Positions 41,733 to 50,398 of a stretch of 64,000 bases of DNA are shown here, in pieces; position 1 is the stretch's first letter, and every line of letters begins with the position of its first letter. The stretch spans positions 23,866-87,865 of the forward strand of contig DASSQD010000047.1 of NCBI GenBank assembly GCA_035702665.1. The letters are read 5' to 3'. The DNA is from VBDM01 sp035702665. Lineage in GTDB: Bacteria > Pseudomonadota > Gammaproteobacteria > Burkholderiales > SG8-39. Position numbers and translations under genes: made by a program. The notes under the pieces are model-generated. The model was not told the DNA's origin. It made no database searches and saw nothing but the letters and a program-made list of their open reading frames with translations.

Positions 41733-42662
41733 ATGAAGATCGCAATGATGGGATCCGGCGGCGTGGGCGGGTTCTTCGGAGGACGGCTCGCTCGCGCAGG
41801 GTACGACGTGAGATTCGTCGCGCGCGGCGCGCACCTCGCCGCGATGCGCGAGCGGGGCCTGCTGATCGAGAGCGAAGCCCACGGGAACATCCACGTTCCC
41901 GAAGTGCATGCCACCGACGATCCGGCCTCGATCGGTCCGGTCGATCTCGTCATCCTGTCGGTGAAGCTGTGGGACACCGAATCCGCGATCCGTCAGATGC
42001 GGCCGATGCTAGGGACCGGCACCGCTGTGCTGTCGCTGCAGAACGGGGTGATCAAGGACGACATCCTGCGGCGCGAGTTGGGCGAGGCCGCCGTCATGGG
42101 CGGGGTATGCTATGTCGCGACGACCATCGCACGGCCCGGCGTGATCCTACAGACGGGAACGATGCAGCGCGTCGTGGTAGGCGAGTACGACGGCAGGATT
42201 TCGGAGCGCGCACGAGTCCTCCACGAAGCGCTCGCCAAGTCCGGAGCAAGCGCGGAGCTCTCCACCGACGTGCGGCGCGCGATCTGGGAGAAGTTCGCGT
42301 TCCTGGTCGGCATCTCGGCGACCACCGCAGCGATGCGCACGACGATAGGGCCGATCCGCAGAAACGCGCGCGCGCGCGCCTTCCTCCTCGAGATCTTTCG
42401 CGAGACCGTCGCGGTGGGGCGCGCCCTGGGCATCGCCCTCCCCGCCGACTACGCCGAGGCGTGCCTCGCGCGCGCCGACGGCCTTCCCGGGGAAATGGCC
42501 GCTTCGATGGCGCACGACCTGCAGCGCGGCAACCGGCTGGAAGTCGAGTGGCTCTCGGGCGGCGTGGCGCAGCTCGGTGCCGCCGCCGGAGTCCCGACGC
42601 CGGCCAACCGCGCGGTGTGGGACATCCTGGCGCTCTACGCCGAAGGGCGAAAGCCCGCGTGA
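41733..42662 (+). CDS. Ketopantoate-reductase-like (PanE/ApbA) oxidoreductase
   Basis: The protein has 309 residues. The N-terminal NADPH-binding motif is MGSGGVGGFFGGRLA. SLQNGV near residue 105 and IWEKFAF (catalytic-type Lys) near 187-193 are family landmarks. The C-terminal helical domain includes RGNRLEVEWLSGG. True PanE reduces ketopantoate, but many paralogues in catabolic clusters act on other 2-oxoacids. The gene is translationally coupled (GTGA) to an enolase-superfamily enzyme, so a catabolic oxidoreductase is more likely than a pantothenate role. Confidence 0.87.
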   Translation: MKIAMMGSGGVGGFFGGRLARAGYDVRFVARGAHLAAMRERGLLIESEAHGNIHVPEVHATDDPASIGPVDLVILSVKLWDTESAIRQMRPMLGTGTAVLSLQNGVIKDDILRRELGEAAVMGGVCYVATTIARPGVILQTGTMQRVVVGEYDGRISERARVLHEALAKSGASAELSTDVRRAIWEKFAFLVGISATTAAMRTTIGPIRRNARARAFLLEIFRETVAVGRALGIALPADYAEACLARADGLPGEMAASMAHDLQRGNRLEVEWLSGGVAQLGAAAGVPTPANRAVWDILALYAEGRKPA

Positions 42663-43753
42663 GCGATCCGCGCCTCACGCTGCGCGGCATCCGCGCGCGC
42701 GCGGTCGACGTGCCGATGAAGCTGCCGCTGGGTACGAGCGCGGCGACGATACGCAGCGCACCCCTGATGCTCATCGACATCGAGACCGAAGAGGGCATCA
42801 CCGGCCGCTCCTACCTCTTCTGCTATCTCCCCGCCGCGGGCGCGGCGATCGCGGCGATGCTCGGCGAGATCGAGCGAGCGGTGAAGGGCGATCGGATAGC
42901 GCCCGAGCGGCTATGGGCGAAGCTCGCGCGGCGCTTCAGGCTGATCGGCGTCCAGGGCATCGTGCGCATGGCGATGTCCGGGCTCGACTGCGCGTGCTGG
43001 GACGCGTTGGCGATCGCCGCGGCAAAGCCACTGGTTGCGCTGCTCGGGGGAGCGCCGCGGCGCATCCGCGCGTACAACAGCAACGGTCTGGGGCTGATGG
43101 AGCCCGGAGCGGCGGCGGACGAGGCGGAGAAGTTGCTCGAAGGCGGTTTCCGAGCGGTCAAGCTCCGCCTCGGATACCCGACGCTCGCGGCCGACCTCGC
43201 CGCGGTGCGCGCAGTACGGAAACGGCTGCCCGACCGAATCGAGCTGATGGTCGACTACAACCAAGCCCTCTCCTTTGCCGAAGCGCTCGAGCGCGGCCGC
43301 GCGCTGGAATCCGAGGGCGTCGCGTGGATCGAGGAGCCGATCCGCCACGACGACTTCCGCTCCTGCAGCGAGCTCGCGCGGGAGCTGGCGACGCCGATTC
43401 AGATCGGCGAGAATTTCTCGCTGCCCGAGCAGATGAGCGAGGCGCTGCTCGCCAAGGCCTGCGATTTCGTCATGCCGGACTTGGAGCGGATCGGCGGGGT
43501 GACGGGGTGGCAACGCGCGGCGGCGCTCGCGGCGGAGCGCAGGCTGCCGATGTCCTCGCATCTCTTCCCAGAGACGAGCGCACACCTGCTCGCCGTGACG
43601 AGCACCTGCCACTATCTCGAGTACGTCGACTGGGCCGACGCGATTCTCGCGGAGCCGCTGAAGATCGCGGACGGCGAGGCGGTCATTCCGGACCGGCCCG
43701 GAACCGGAGTGAGCTGGAACGAGGACGCTGTGAAGCGCTACCTGATCGCCTAG
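42659..43753 (+). CDS. Mandelate racemase/muconate lactonizing enzyme family (enolase superfamily)
   Basis: The protein has 364 residues. The GTG start overlaps the previous stop. The capping domain is followed by the barrel, with Lys168 in AVKLRLGYP (arginine at the usual second Lys of KxK) and metal ligands Asp199 (MVDYNQ), Glu225 (WIEEPI) and Glu251 (GENF). Asp274 (MPDLERIGG) and His301 (SSHLFPE) form the base pair typical of the mandelate racemase subgroup. It would abstract a proton alpha to a carboxylate, as a racemase or dehydratase. The substrate is unknown. Its stop shares CTAG with typA. Confidence 0.9.
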   Translation: MSDPRLTLRGIRARAVDVPMKLPLGTSAATIRSAPLMLIDIETEEGITGRSYLFCYLPAAGAAIAAMLGEIERAVKGDRIAPERLWAKLARRFRLIGVQGIVRMAMSGLDCACWDALAIAAAKPLVALLGGAPRRIRAYNSNGLGLMEPGAAADEAEKLLEGGFRAVKLRLGYPTLAADLAAVRAVRKRLPDRIELMVDYNQALSFAEALERGRALESEGVAWIEEPIRHDDFRSCSELARELATPIQIGENFSLPEQMSEALLAKACDFVMPDLERIGGVTGWQRAAALAAERRLPMSSHLFPETSAHLLAVTSTCHYLEYVDWADAILAEPLKIADGEAVIPDRPGTGVSWNEDAVKRYLIA

Positions 43754-45582
43754 GCCGTCACTTCCGTCCCGGGCTCCACGCGCGACGCGCGCCGGCGCTC
43801 GTGCTCCTGCAGGTGGCGCTTGCGCACGCGGACCGACTTCGGCGTGATCTCGACCAGCTCGTCGTCGTCGATGAACTCGACCGCAAGCTCGAGCGTCAGC
43901 TTGATCGGCGGCGTCAGCAGGATCGCCTCGTCTTTTCCCGCCGCGCGGATGTTGGTGAGGTGCTTCTCGCGGATCGGGTTGACGACCAGATCGTTGTCGC
44001 GGCTGTGCACGCCGATCACCATGCCCTCGTAGACGCGCTCGCCGGGGCTGACCAGCATTCTGCCGCGTTCCTGCAGCTTCCACAGCGCGTAGGCAACCGC
44101 CTCGCCCTGCTCGGCCGAGACCAGCACGCCGTTGCGCCGCGACGGGATCTCCGCCTTCATCGGGCCGTACTCGTCGAACACGTGGCTCATGAGGCCGTTG
44201 CCGCGGGTGAGGTTGAGGAACTCGGACTGGAAGCCGATCAGCCCGCGCGCCGGGATGCGGTAGTCCAGGCGCACGCGCCCGCGGCCGTCGGGCATCATGT
44301 CGATCAGGTCGGCGCGCCGGGCCCCGAGCGCTTCCATCACGGGACCCTGGTGCTGGTCCTCGATGTCCACCGTGAGGATCTCGAAAGGCTCCTGCTTGAC
44401 GCCCTCGATCGTCTTCGTCACCACGCGCGGCCGCGAAACCGCAAGCTCGTAGCCCTCGCGGCGCATGTTCTCCAGCAGAATCGTGAGGTGCAGCTCGCCG
44501 CGCCCCGAGACGCGGAACACGTCCGCATCCGCGGTCTCCTCGACGCGCAGCGCCACGTTGCCCTGCAGCTCGCGAAACAGGCGCTCGCGGATCTGCCGGC
44601 TGGTGACGAAACGCCCTTCCTGGCCGGCCAGCGGCGAGGTGTTGACCTGGAAATTCATGGTGAGCGTGGGCTCGTCGACCCGCAGCATGGGCAGCGCTTC
44701 GGGCTGGACCGCGTCGGCGAAGGTCACGCCGATGGCCGTTTCATCCACGCCCGTGACGAGCACGATGTCGCCGGCGGCCGCCTCCTCCATCGGAAGGCGC
44801 TCCAGGCCCTGAAAGCCCATCACCTGGCCGACCTTGGCCTTCGCCGGCTCGCGGCCCTCGTGCAGCACCACGATTTCCTGCGCGGGCTTGATCCTCCCGC
44901 GAGCGATACGGCCGATGCCGATGCGGCCGACGTAGCTCGAGTAGTCGATGTTGCTGATCTGCAGCTGCAGCGGGCCGTCGGGATCGCCCTGGGGAGCCGG
45001 AACGCGGTCGAGAATCGTCTGGAACAGCGGCCGCATGTCGACGCCGGGCTTCGACAGATCGAGCGTCGCGGTGCCGAGCAGCGCCGACGCATAGACCACC
45101 GGGAAGTCGAGCTGGTGCTCGGACGCGCCGAGCTTGTCCATCATGTCGAAGGTAGCGTTGACGACCCAGTCGGGCCGCGCACCCGGGCGGTCGATCTTGT
45201 TCACCACAACGACAGGGTTCAACCCCAGCGCCAGCGCCTTGCGCGTAACGAAGCGCGTCTGCGGCATCGGCCCTTCGACCGCGTCGACGAGCAGCAGCAC
45301 GCCGTCGACCATCGACAGGGAGCGCTCTACTTCGCCGCCGAAATCGGCGTGCCCGGGCGTGTCGACGATGTTGATGTGCACGCCCGCGTAGTCGATCGCG
45401 GTGTTCTTGGCGAGGATGGTGATCCCGCGCTCGCGCTCGAGGTCGTTGGAGTCCATGACCCGCTCCACGAGGTGCTCGTGCGCGGCGAAGGTGCCCGACT
45501 GCCGTAGGAGCTTGTCGACCAGCGTTGTCTTGCCGTGATCGACGTGGGCGATGATCGCGAGGTTGCGGATGGAGCGGGGCAT
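43750..45582 (-). CDS. typA: Ribosome-associated GTPase TypA/BipA
   Basis: The protein has 610 residues, the normal length. G-domain motifs AHVDHGKTTLVDKLL, DTPGHADFGGEVERSL and VVVNKIDRPGAR are intact. The later EF-G-like domains and the BipA-specific C-terminal domain (VFDEYGPMKAEIPSRRNGVL) follow. TypA assists ribosome assembly and growth under stress. The ATG at 45582 (MPRSIRNLAIIAH) is preferred over 45615, because the earlier ATG lies within a likely -10 element. It converges on the enolase-superfamily gene, sharing CTAG. Confidence 0.97.
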   Translation of the reverse strand: MPRSIRNLAIIAHVDHGKTTLVDKLLRQSGTFAAHEHLVERVMDSNDLERERGITILAKNTAIDYAGVHINIVDTPGHADFGGEVERSLSMVDGVLLLVDAVEGPMPQTRFVTRKALALGLNPVVVVNKIDRPGARPDWVVNATFDMMDKLGASEHQLDFPVVYASALLGTATLDLSKPGVDMRPLFQTILDRVPAPQGDPDGPLQLQISNIDYSSYVGRIGIGRIARGRIKPAQEIVVLHEGREPAKAKVGQVMGFQGLERLPMEEAAAGDIVLVTGVDETAIGVTFADAVQPEALPMLRVDEPTLTMNFQVNTSPLAGQEGRFVTSRQIRERLFRELQGNVALRVEETADADVFRVSGRGELHLTILLENMRREGYELAVSRPRVVTKTIEGVKQEPFEILTVDIEDQHQGPVMEALGARRADLIDMMPDGRGRVRLDYRIPARGLIGFQSEFLNLTRGNGLMSHVFDEYGPMKAEIPSRRNGVLVSAEQGEAVAYALWKLQERGRMLVSPGERVYEGMVIGVHSRDNDLVVNPIREKHLTNIRAAGKDEAILLTPPIKLTLELAVEFIDDDELVEITPKSVRVRKRHLQEHERRRASRVEPGTEVTA

Positions 45583-45613
45583 TGCGAGAAGCCGATGGCG
45601 CGAAAAGTCGCGC

Positions 45614-45619
45614 ATTGTA
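45614..45619 (-). promoter_or_regulatory. Candidate -10 element (TACAAT) for typA
   Basis: Reading leftward, TACAATGC lies 31 bases before the ATG at 45582 and covers the alternative ATG at 45615, which argues against that start. No standard -35 is visible. Confidence 0.4.
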
Positions 45620-45627
45620 CCAGTCCC

Positions 45628-46458
45628 TTACGTCGAAAGGGCCTTTTCCAGCGCCGCAACCAGCGGGCCGAGCTTCGGCGGGCTCGCCTCGAGGGTGACG
45701 TTCACGCCGTGGCCCCTCAGGGCGGCGCTGCACACCGGACCGATGGAAGCCACCACCACGCGGTTCAGGCTCGCCGGGAGCGAGGCTTCCCCGCCGGAGC
45801 GGCGCGCCAGCGCGAACAGGTTGTGCGCCTGCGACGCGCTGGTGAACACGGCGGCGTCGACCTCGCCGCGCGCCAGCGCCGCGACCAGCGCCTCGAGCGG
45901 CCGGGTGTCCTGCGGGAGCGCCCAGCGGTAGGTCGGGATCTCCACCACCTCGGCGCCCATCGCCCGAAGGGCGCGCTCGAGCTCGGCGTTCGTCTCGCCG
46001 TAGCGCTGCACCAGCACGCGCCCGCCGCGCAAGGGCAGATCGCCGAGCGCTTCCAGCACCTGCGCGGTCGTGTAGGGCTCGGCGGCGCTTCGGTCGATGC
46101 GCACGTCGCGCGAGCGCAGCACGCCGGCGGGCTTGGGGCCGCGCGCAACCACCGCGCACTTCGACAGCACGGCGAGCATCCGCGGCGTGACCCCGAGCAT
46201 GTCGGTCGCGTCGAAGAGCGCCCGGGTTCCCACGCCGGTCTGGAAGATCGCGGCGCGCGGGGGTCGCGATTCCAGGTCACCGGAGAGACGCTCGATCCTT
46301 GCAGGATCGATGTCGGGAACTTCCGCGAGCGCCGGAGCGAGCATTGCCTTGCCTCCGTGCTTCTCGACGAGTCCGGCGAGCTGGGCGCCCAGCCGGCTCT
46401 CGAGCACGGCAATGGTCTTGCCTTTCAGAAGTAGCGCACCAGCATGACGACGGCGCAC
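45628..46458 (-). CDS. hemD: Uroporphyrinogen-III synthase
   Basis: The protein has up to 276 residues. The two-domain HemD fold is suggested by KTIAVLESRLGAQLAGLVEK at the start, AAIFQTGVGTRALFDA, RVLVQRYGETNAELERAL, TYRWALPQDTRPLEAL, AAVFTSASQAHNLFALA and VASIGPVCSAAL. It cyclises hydroxymethylbilane in haem synthesis. The start is uncertain: no ATG fits. A GTG at 46458 overlaps the upstream gene by 34 bases, and a CTG at 46428 would overlap its stop by four (CTGA). It is not next to hemC or hemX in this window. Confidence 0.85.
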   Translation of the reverse strand: MRRRHAGALLLKGKTIAVLESRLGAQLAGLVEKHGGKAMLAPALAEVPDIDPARIERLSGDLESRPPRAAIFQTGVGTRALFDATDMLGVTPRMLAVLSKCAVVARGPKPAGVLRSRDVRIDRSAAEPYTTAQVLEALGDLPLRGGRVLVQRYGETNAELERALRAMGAEVVEIPTYRWALPQDTRPLEALVAALARGEVDAAVFTSASQAHNLFALARRSGGEASLPASLNRVVVASIGPVCSAALRGHGVNVTLEASPPKLGPLVAALEKALST

Positions 46459-47000
46459 AGCGCCGCTGCGGCCGAAGTGCAGGCCAGGAGCCACCCGGCA
46501 GGCACGGGGTGGGCCTCGACCAGCCTGTCCAGGTTCATGTGCAGATCGTCCCAGCCGCGAACGACGCGGCGCGACACCCAGCGGTCCGTGAACGCCTCGA
46601 GCCTGCTTTCGGCGTTCGGAGCGAAGAGCAGCATCGCGCCGACCACGACGCCTGCGACGCTGCCCACGATGAGGAGCCACCTCACCCAGTCGAGCGCGGT
46701 CGCGACGAACTCCACGGCGCTTCCTTCGGCGAGGATCCTGCCGAGCGCGGCGACGTCCACCGCGGCGGCCAGGCCGAAAGTGGCGATCAGGCCGCCGAGA
46801 ACGAAAGCGCCGGCGAGCCAGCGCTGGTACGTGTGCGTGCCTTCAGGGCGCGCCTCGCGCTGCGCCAGCCGTCGGTTCAGGCTGCGGAAGAACTCCGAGG
46901 TCGTCCGCGTGGACAGCATCAAGCCCACGCCGACGCCCAGCCCCGAGACTGCAACGGCCAGGAATGCGACGATCAGGATCTGGCTCAGGACATGCCACAT
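46425..47000 (-). CDS. Predicted inner-membrane protein of unknown function
   Basis: The protein has 191 residues. About four hydrophobic segments are visible: WHVLSQILIVAFLAVAVSGL at the start, AGAFVLGGLIATFGLAAAV, LLIVGSVAGVVVGAMLLFA, and a final AGWLLACTSAAAALCAVVML. A charged loop (SLNRRLAQREARPEG) and a helix (LHMNLDRLVEAH) lie between them. I do not recognise the family. It is expressed with hemD, whose start it overlaps, and follows a small unknown gene by 11 bases. Confidence 0.75.
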   Translation of the reverse strand: MWHVLSQILIVAFLAVAVSGLGVGVGLMLSTRTTSEFFRSLNRRLAQREARPEGTHTYQRWLAGAFVLGGLIATFGLAAAVDVAALGRILAEGSAVEFVATALDWVRWLLIVGSVAGVVVGAMLLFAPNAESRLEAFTDRWVSRRVVRGWDDLHMNLDRLVEAHPVPAGWLLACTSAAAALCAVVMLVRYF

Positions 47001-47011
47001 TCGGTCGGCGG

Positions 47012-47419
47012 CTAGCTGCGCTGCCAGGACGCTCGGCGGAAGCGCTTGCGCCGCGACGGCGTCGCCTCCTTCTTCTCGGCGAACTCGCGAAGGCGGGCGG
47101 TCATGGCCGCCCGGATATCCTCCGGAAGCGTGTGCGACGCCGCGTCGAAGCGGGACACGAGCGGATCGTCCTTGGAGGAATCCCTGGAACCCAGCACTTC
47201 CTTCTTGCCGGATTTTCCAGCCTCGACTCCGTCGAGAAAGAATCCGCCGCGCTTGTGCCACACCAGGGCACGCTCGCTGGAGTCGATCCCGTAGCAGAGC
47301 TGGAATTGCACGAGCTCCCCGCCCCCGGCCTGCCATACGAAGAGGTCGAAGTAGTCGTCGTGAAACCAGCGCCGGTGAACTCCGGGCTCGTCGGTAACGC
47401 CTAGAATCTCGTTCATCAT
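47012..47419 (-). CDS. Small conserved-looking protein of unknown function
   Basis: The protein has 135 residues if the ATG at 47419 is used; a second ATG follows directly at 47416. The N-terminal half reads RRWFHDDYFDLFVWQ, followed by FQLCYGIDSSERALVWHKRGG, which has the feel of a small beta-rich domain. The C-terminal third is charged and helical (IRAAMTARLREFAEKKEATP) and ends in a basic tail. No catalytic motif is evident. It is divergent from TctC (7), with 86 bases between starts, and leads the leftward run to the membrane protein and hemD. Confidence 0.7.
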   Translation of the reverse strand: MMNEILGVTDEPGVHRRWFHDDYFDLFVWQAGGGELVQFQLCYGIDSSERALVWHKRGGFFLDGVEAGKSGKKEVLGSRDSSKDDPLVSRFDAASHTLPEDIRAAMTARLREFAEKKEATPSRRKRFRRASWQRS

Positions 47420-47488
47420 GACATCCGCATCGCTATCAGACTTCTTCTTGGACAGGCCCGGCACGAGACGGTTTCGTTTCCGGGCATA

Positions 47489-47494
47489 TACAAT
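47489..47494 (+). promoter_or_regulatory. Candidate -10 element (TACAAT) for TctC (7)
   Basis: TACAATG lies 11 bases before the ATG at 47506. The start point would fall at about 47501, leaving almost no leader and placing the TAAGGA sequence outside the mRNA. Confidence 0.35.
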
Positions 47495-47505
47495 GTAAGG
47501 ACCCA

Positions 47506-48489
47506 ATGATTTTACGCCGCCTCCGGCCCTTCCTGCTCGCCTGCCTGTCGCTCGCGGTCGTGGCGGCCGCGCCTGCCAGGGCTCAGCCCTTCCCCTCGCA
47601 CGCGGTCAAGATCGTGGTGCCGACCTCGCCAGGCGGCGCGACCGACGCCTTCGCGCGCGCGCTTTCGGCGCGCCTGTCCGCGGCGTGGGAGCAACCCGTC
47701 GTAATCGAGAATCGCGCCGGTGCCAACCAGATCCTCGGCGCCGATTTCGTCTCCAAGTCCGCGCCGGACGGCTACACGCTGCTCGTCTCGGACGCATCCT
47801 CGTTCGTGATCAACCCCCATCTGTACAAGAACCTCCCGTACGACGGCGTCAACGGCTTCACGCCCATCACGGTCCTGGTGCGCTTTCCGTGGGTGATCGC
47901 CGTGAACGCCTCGGTGCCGGCGAACACCTTCCAAGAACTGGTCGCCTACGCCAGGGCCAACCCCGGGAAGCTCTCCTACGGGTCGTTCGGCCTCGGCTCC
48001 TCGGCGCACATCAGCGTTGACTACCTGAAGAACTTGCTCTCGATCGACATCGTGCACGTCCCCTACAAGGGAGCGGCGCCCGCCGTGACCGATCTGCTCT
48101 CGGGCCGGATCCAGATGATGATGGTGACGCCCCTCCTCGTCGAACCCCACGCGCGCTCGGGGAAGCTCAGGCTCGTGGCGGCCGCCACTGCGCGGCGGAT
48201 TCCCGGCCTCCCCGACCTGCCCACGGTGGCTGAATCGGGCGTGCCCGGATACGAAGCCGGGACGTGGTTCGCGCTCGTAGGGCCCGCGGGGATCCCGCGC
48301 GAGATCGTCGCGAAGATCTACTCCGACACGGCGAAGACGCTCGCGGACCCCTCCTTCCGCGACCAGTACGTGACGCGCCAATGGTTCGAGGCGGTGGGGA
48401 ACACGCCCGAGCAGTTCGCCGAGTATCTCAAGGCCGAGTACGCGCGCTGGGAGCGGCTGATACGGCTGTCGCGCGTTTCGGTCGAGTAG
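47506..48489 (+). CDS. TctC/Bug-type periplasmic substrate-binding protein (7)
   Basis: The protein has 327 residues. The signal peptide ends APARAQ. FPSHAVKIVVPTSPGGATDA, IENRAGANQILGADFVSKSA, VPYKGAAPAVTDLLSG and LPTVAESGVPGYEA mark the family. It is monocistronic, converging on the MetE-like gene with an 18-base gap. The ligand is unknown; the neighbours (MetE-like, hydrolase, flavin monooxygenase) hint at breakdown of an organic compound. Confidence 0.93.
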   Translation: MILRRLRPFLLACLSLAVVAAAPARAQPFPSHAVKIVVPTSPGGATDAFARALSARLSAAWEQPVVIENRAGANQILGADFVSKSAPDGYTLLVSDASSFVINPHLYKNLPYDGVNGFTPITVLVRFPWVIAVNASVPANTFQELVAYARANPGKLSYGSFGLGSSAHISVDYLKNLLSIDIVHVPYKGAAPAVTDLLSGRIQMMMVTPLLVEPHARSGKLRLVAAATARRIPGLPDLPTVAESGVPGYEAGTWFALVGPAGIPREIVAKIYSDTAKTLADPSFRDQYVTRQWFEAVGNTPEQFAEYLKAEYARWERLIRLSRVSVE

Positions 48490-48507
48490 ATGCGCGTCGA
48501 GTAGGAC

Positions 48508-49605
48508 TCAACCCCAGGTCTCGCGGGCGACCTCGACCACGAGCTCGAGCTTCCTCCACTGCTCGTCCTCGGTCAGCAGGTTGCCGTGGTGGGTGCTGGC
48601 GAAGCCGCACTGCGGGCTGATGCACAGGTCCTCGAGCGGAACGTATTGCCCCGCCTCGTCGATGCGCCGCCTCAGATCGGCTTTGCTTTCGAGGACCGGG
48701 GTCTTCGTCGACACCAGCCCCAGCACGACTTTCTTTCCCTTCGGCACCAGGCGCAGCGGCTCGAAGCTGCCGGCGCGCTCGCTGTCGTACTCGAGGAAAT
48801 AGCCGTCGACCGCGGTCTCCTGGAACACCGCGCGCGCCACCGGCTCGTAGCCGCCCTCGGCGAGCCAGGTGCTCTTCCAGTTTCCCCGGCAGGTGTGCAT
48901 CACGATCGTCATGCCCGGCGGCCGCTCCGCGATGGCGGCATTGACCGCCTCGGCGTACATGCCCGGGAGCGCCTCGGGATCGTCGCCGCGCGCTCGGCAG
49001 CTCGCGCGGAATTTCTCGTCGCACAGGAACGAGAAGCTCGTATCGTCGATCTGCAGGTAGCTGCAGCCCGCCTTCGCGAGGTCGCGGATCTCCTCGCGGT
49101 ATACGCGCCCGACGTCGCGCCACAGCTCGGCGAGGTCGGGATAGGCGGTCGCGCTGATCGCCGCGCGCCCGCCGCGGTGATACAGAATGGACGGCGAAGG
49201 CATCGTGAACTTCGGCGTGGCGTGCGCCACCGACTTCAGGTATTGGAAGTGGTCGAGCATGATGGGCCGCGCGCGGCCGACCCTGCGGCGCACCTGCGGC
49301 GTGTAGCGCGGGTCGTCGGAACCCGCGAACTTGTAGGATTTCTGGTCGAGCTGGATCTCGACGCCGTCGATCTTTCCGAGGAAGTCGTGATTCCACCAGC
49401 CGCGGCGGTACTCGCCGTCGGTGACGCTCCGCAGGCCGATCGATTCCTGCCGCGCGACGGCGGCGCGGATGCAGCGATCCTCGACTTCGCGCAGCGCCTG
49501 CGCGCTCATCTCGCCGCGCTCGACTTTCGCCCGCGCCTCCCTGATCTCGGGAGGCCGAAGCAGGCTTCCGACCTGGTCCGCCCGGAACGGCGGGCGCGCA
49601 TCCAT
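48508..49605 (-). CDS. Cobalamin-independent methionine-synthase-like protein (MetE C-terminal domain family)
   Basis: The protein has 365 residues, corresponding only to the C-terminal catalytic barrel of MetE. The zinc ligands are visible: His and Cys in VMHTCRGNW, Glu in FLEYDSE and Cys in SPQCGFAS. RADQVGSLLRPPEI at the start and YLQIDDTSFSFL in the middle are typical of stand-alone members. These may demethylate methoxy or methylthio compounds rather than make methionine; the role is open. It follows the alpha/beta hydrolase gene by four bases in a leftward operon with a luciferase-like monooxygenase. Confidence 0.87.
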   Translation of the reverse strand: MDARPPFRADQVGSLLRPPEIREARAKVERGEMSAQALREVEDRCIRAAVARQESIGLRSVTDGEYRRGWWNHDFLGKIDGVEIQLDQKSYKFAGSDDPRYTPQVRRRVGRARPIMLDHFQYLKSVAHATPKFTMPSPSILYHRGGRAAISATAYPDLAELWRDVGRVYREEIRDLAKAGCSYLQIDDTSFSFLCDEKFRASCRARGDDPEALPGMYAEAVNAAIAERPPGMTIVMHTCRGNWKSTWLAEGGYEPVARAVFQETAVDGYFLEYDSERAGSFEPLRLVPKGKKVVLGLVSTKTPVLESKADLRRRIDEAGQYVPLEDLCISPQCGFASTHHGNLLTEDEQWRKLELVVEVARETWG

Positions 49606-49609
49606 CGCT

Positions 49610-50398
49610 TCAGCCCGGATTGACCGCGAGCGTGCCCCAGTTGACCATGAAGCCCTCGGAGCGCTGCAGGAAGCTCGTGAGCACGGCGAGCATGCGCTCG
49701 GGCTGATCGACCTCGATCGCGTGCGCCGCATCCCAGATGTAGACGAGATAGGCGTGCGGCAAGCGGCTCTTCAGGAGCTGCACGCTCTCCTTGGGGATCA
49801 TGCGGTCGGCGGTGCCGTGCAGGATCAGAGTGAGCTGGTCGATCGAGGGCAGACGCGCGAGGAGTTCCTCGTCCGTGTCCGGCGAATAGCCGTAGTGCGG
49901 GAGCATCTTGCGGTTCGCAGCCTCGATCTCGGCGCTCTTTGTTTCGGGCGGAAGCTTTTCCGGGTGAAGAAACAGGAGCTTCTTCAGCTCCTCCGGGTCC
50001 GGCGGCCGTCCCCCATGGCCCTTGGGACGGAAGCCGGCCGGGCATTCGAGCACGAGGTGATCCACGAGGGCTGGCCGCTGCGCAGCGAGCCAGGCGGCGA
50101 GGTAGCCGCCGAAGGAGCAGCCGATCAGGTCGCAGGCACCGCCGACCGTCTTCTCGATGAACTCGGCGGCGAGCGCGGCCAGCGCCTTCATCGACTTCAC
50201 TGAGGTGTGCGCCGGCGTTCCATCGAACCCGGGCATGATCGGCACCCGCAGCTTGAAGGACTTCGCTAGTTCGTCCTGCACCTTGGTCCAGCGCACGCCG
50301 CCCGCGGGATGCAGATACACGAGCGGGCGCCCCTCGCCCGCGGCGTAGAAGCTGAGCTCGCCGGAGGACAGGGCTATCTTGCTCGCTTGAGGTTGCAT
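49610..50398 (-). CDS. Alpha/beta hydrolase
   Basis: The protein has 262 residues. The nucleophile elbow is IGCSFGGYLAAW, with Asp in HGTADRMIP and His in WDAAHAIEVDQPE, so the catalytic triad is complete. VYLHPAGGVRW supplies the oxyanion-hole strand. There is no signal peptide. It shares one base with the stop of the monooxygenase gene (TGATG). Substrate is unknown; meta-cleavage-type hydrolases look similar but also many others. Confidence 0.9.
   Translation of the reverse strand: MQPQASKIALSSGELSFYAAGEGRPLVYLHPAGGVRWTKVQDELAKSFKLRVPIMPGFDGTPAHTSVKSMKALAALAAEFIEKTVGGACDLIGCSFGGYLAAWLAAQRPALVDHLVLECPAGFRPKGHGGRPPDPEELKKLLFLHPEKLPPETKSAEIEAANRKMLPHYGYSPDTDEELLARLPSIDQLTLILHGTADRMIPKESVQLLKSRLPHAYLVYIWDAAHAIEVDQPERMLAVLTSFLQRSEGFMVNWGTLAVNPG

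Noticed and set aside
45583..45615. Upstream ATG at 45615 as typA start
   Set aside because: It lies inside a TACAAT hexamer that looks like the promoter, and the family N-terminus begins at the ATG at 45582.
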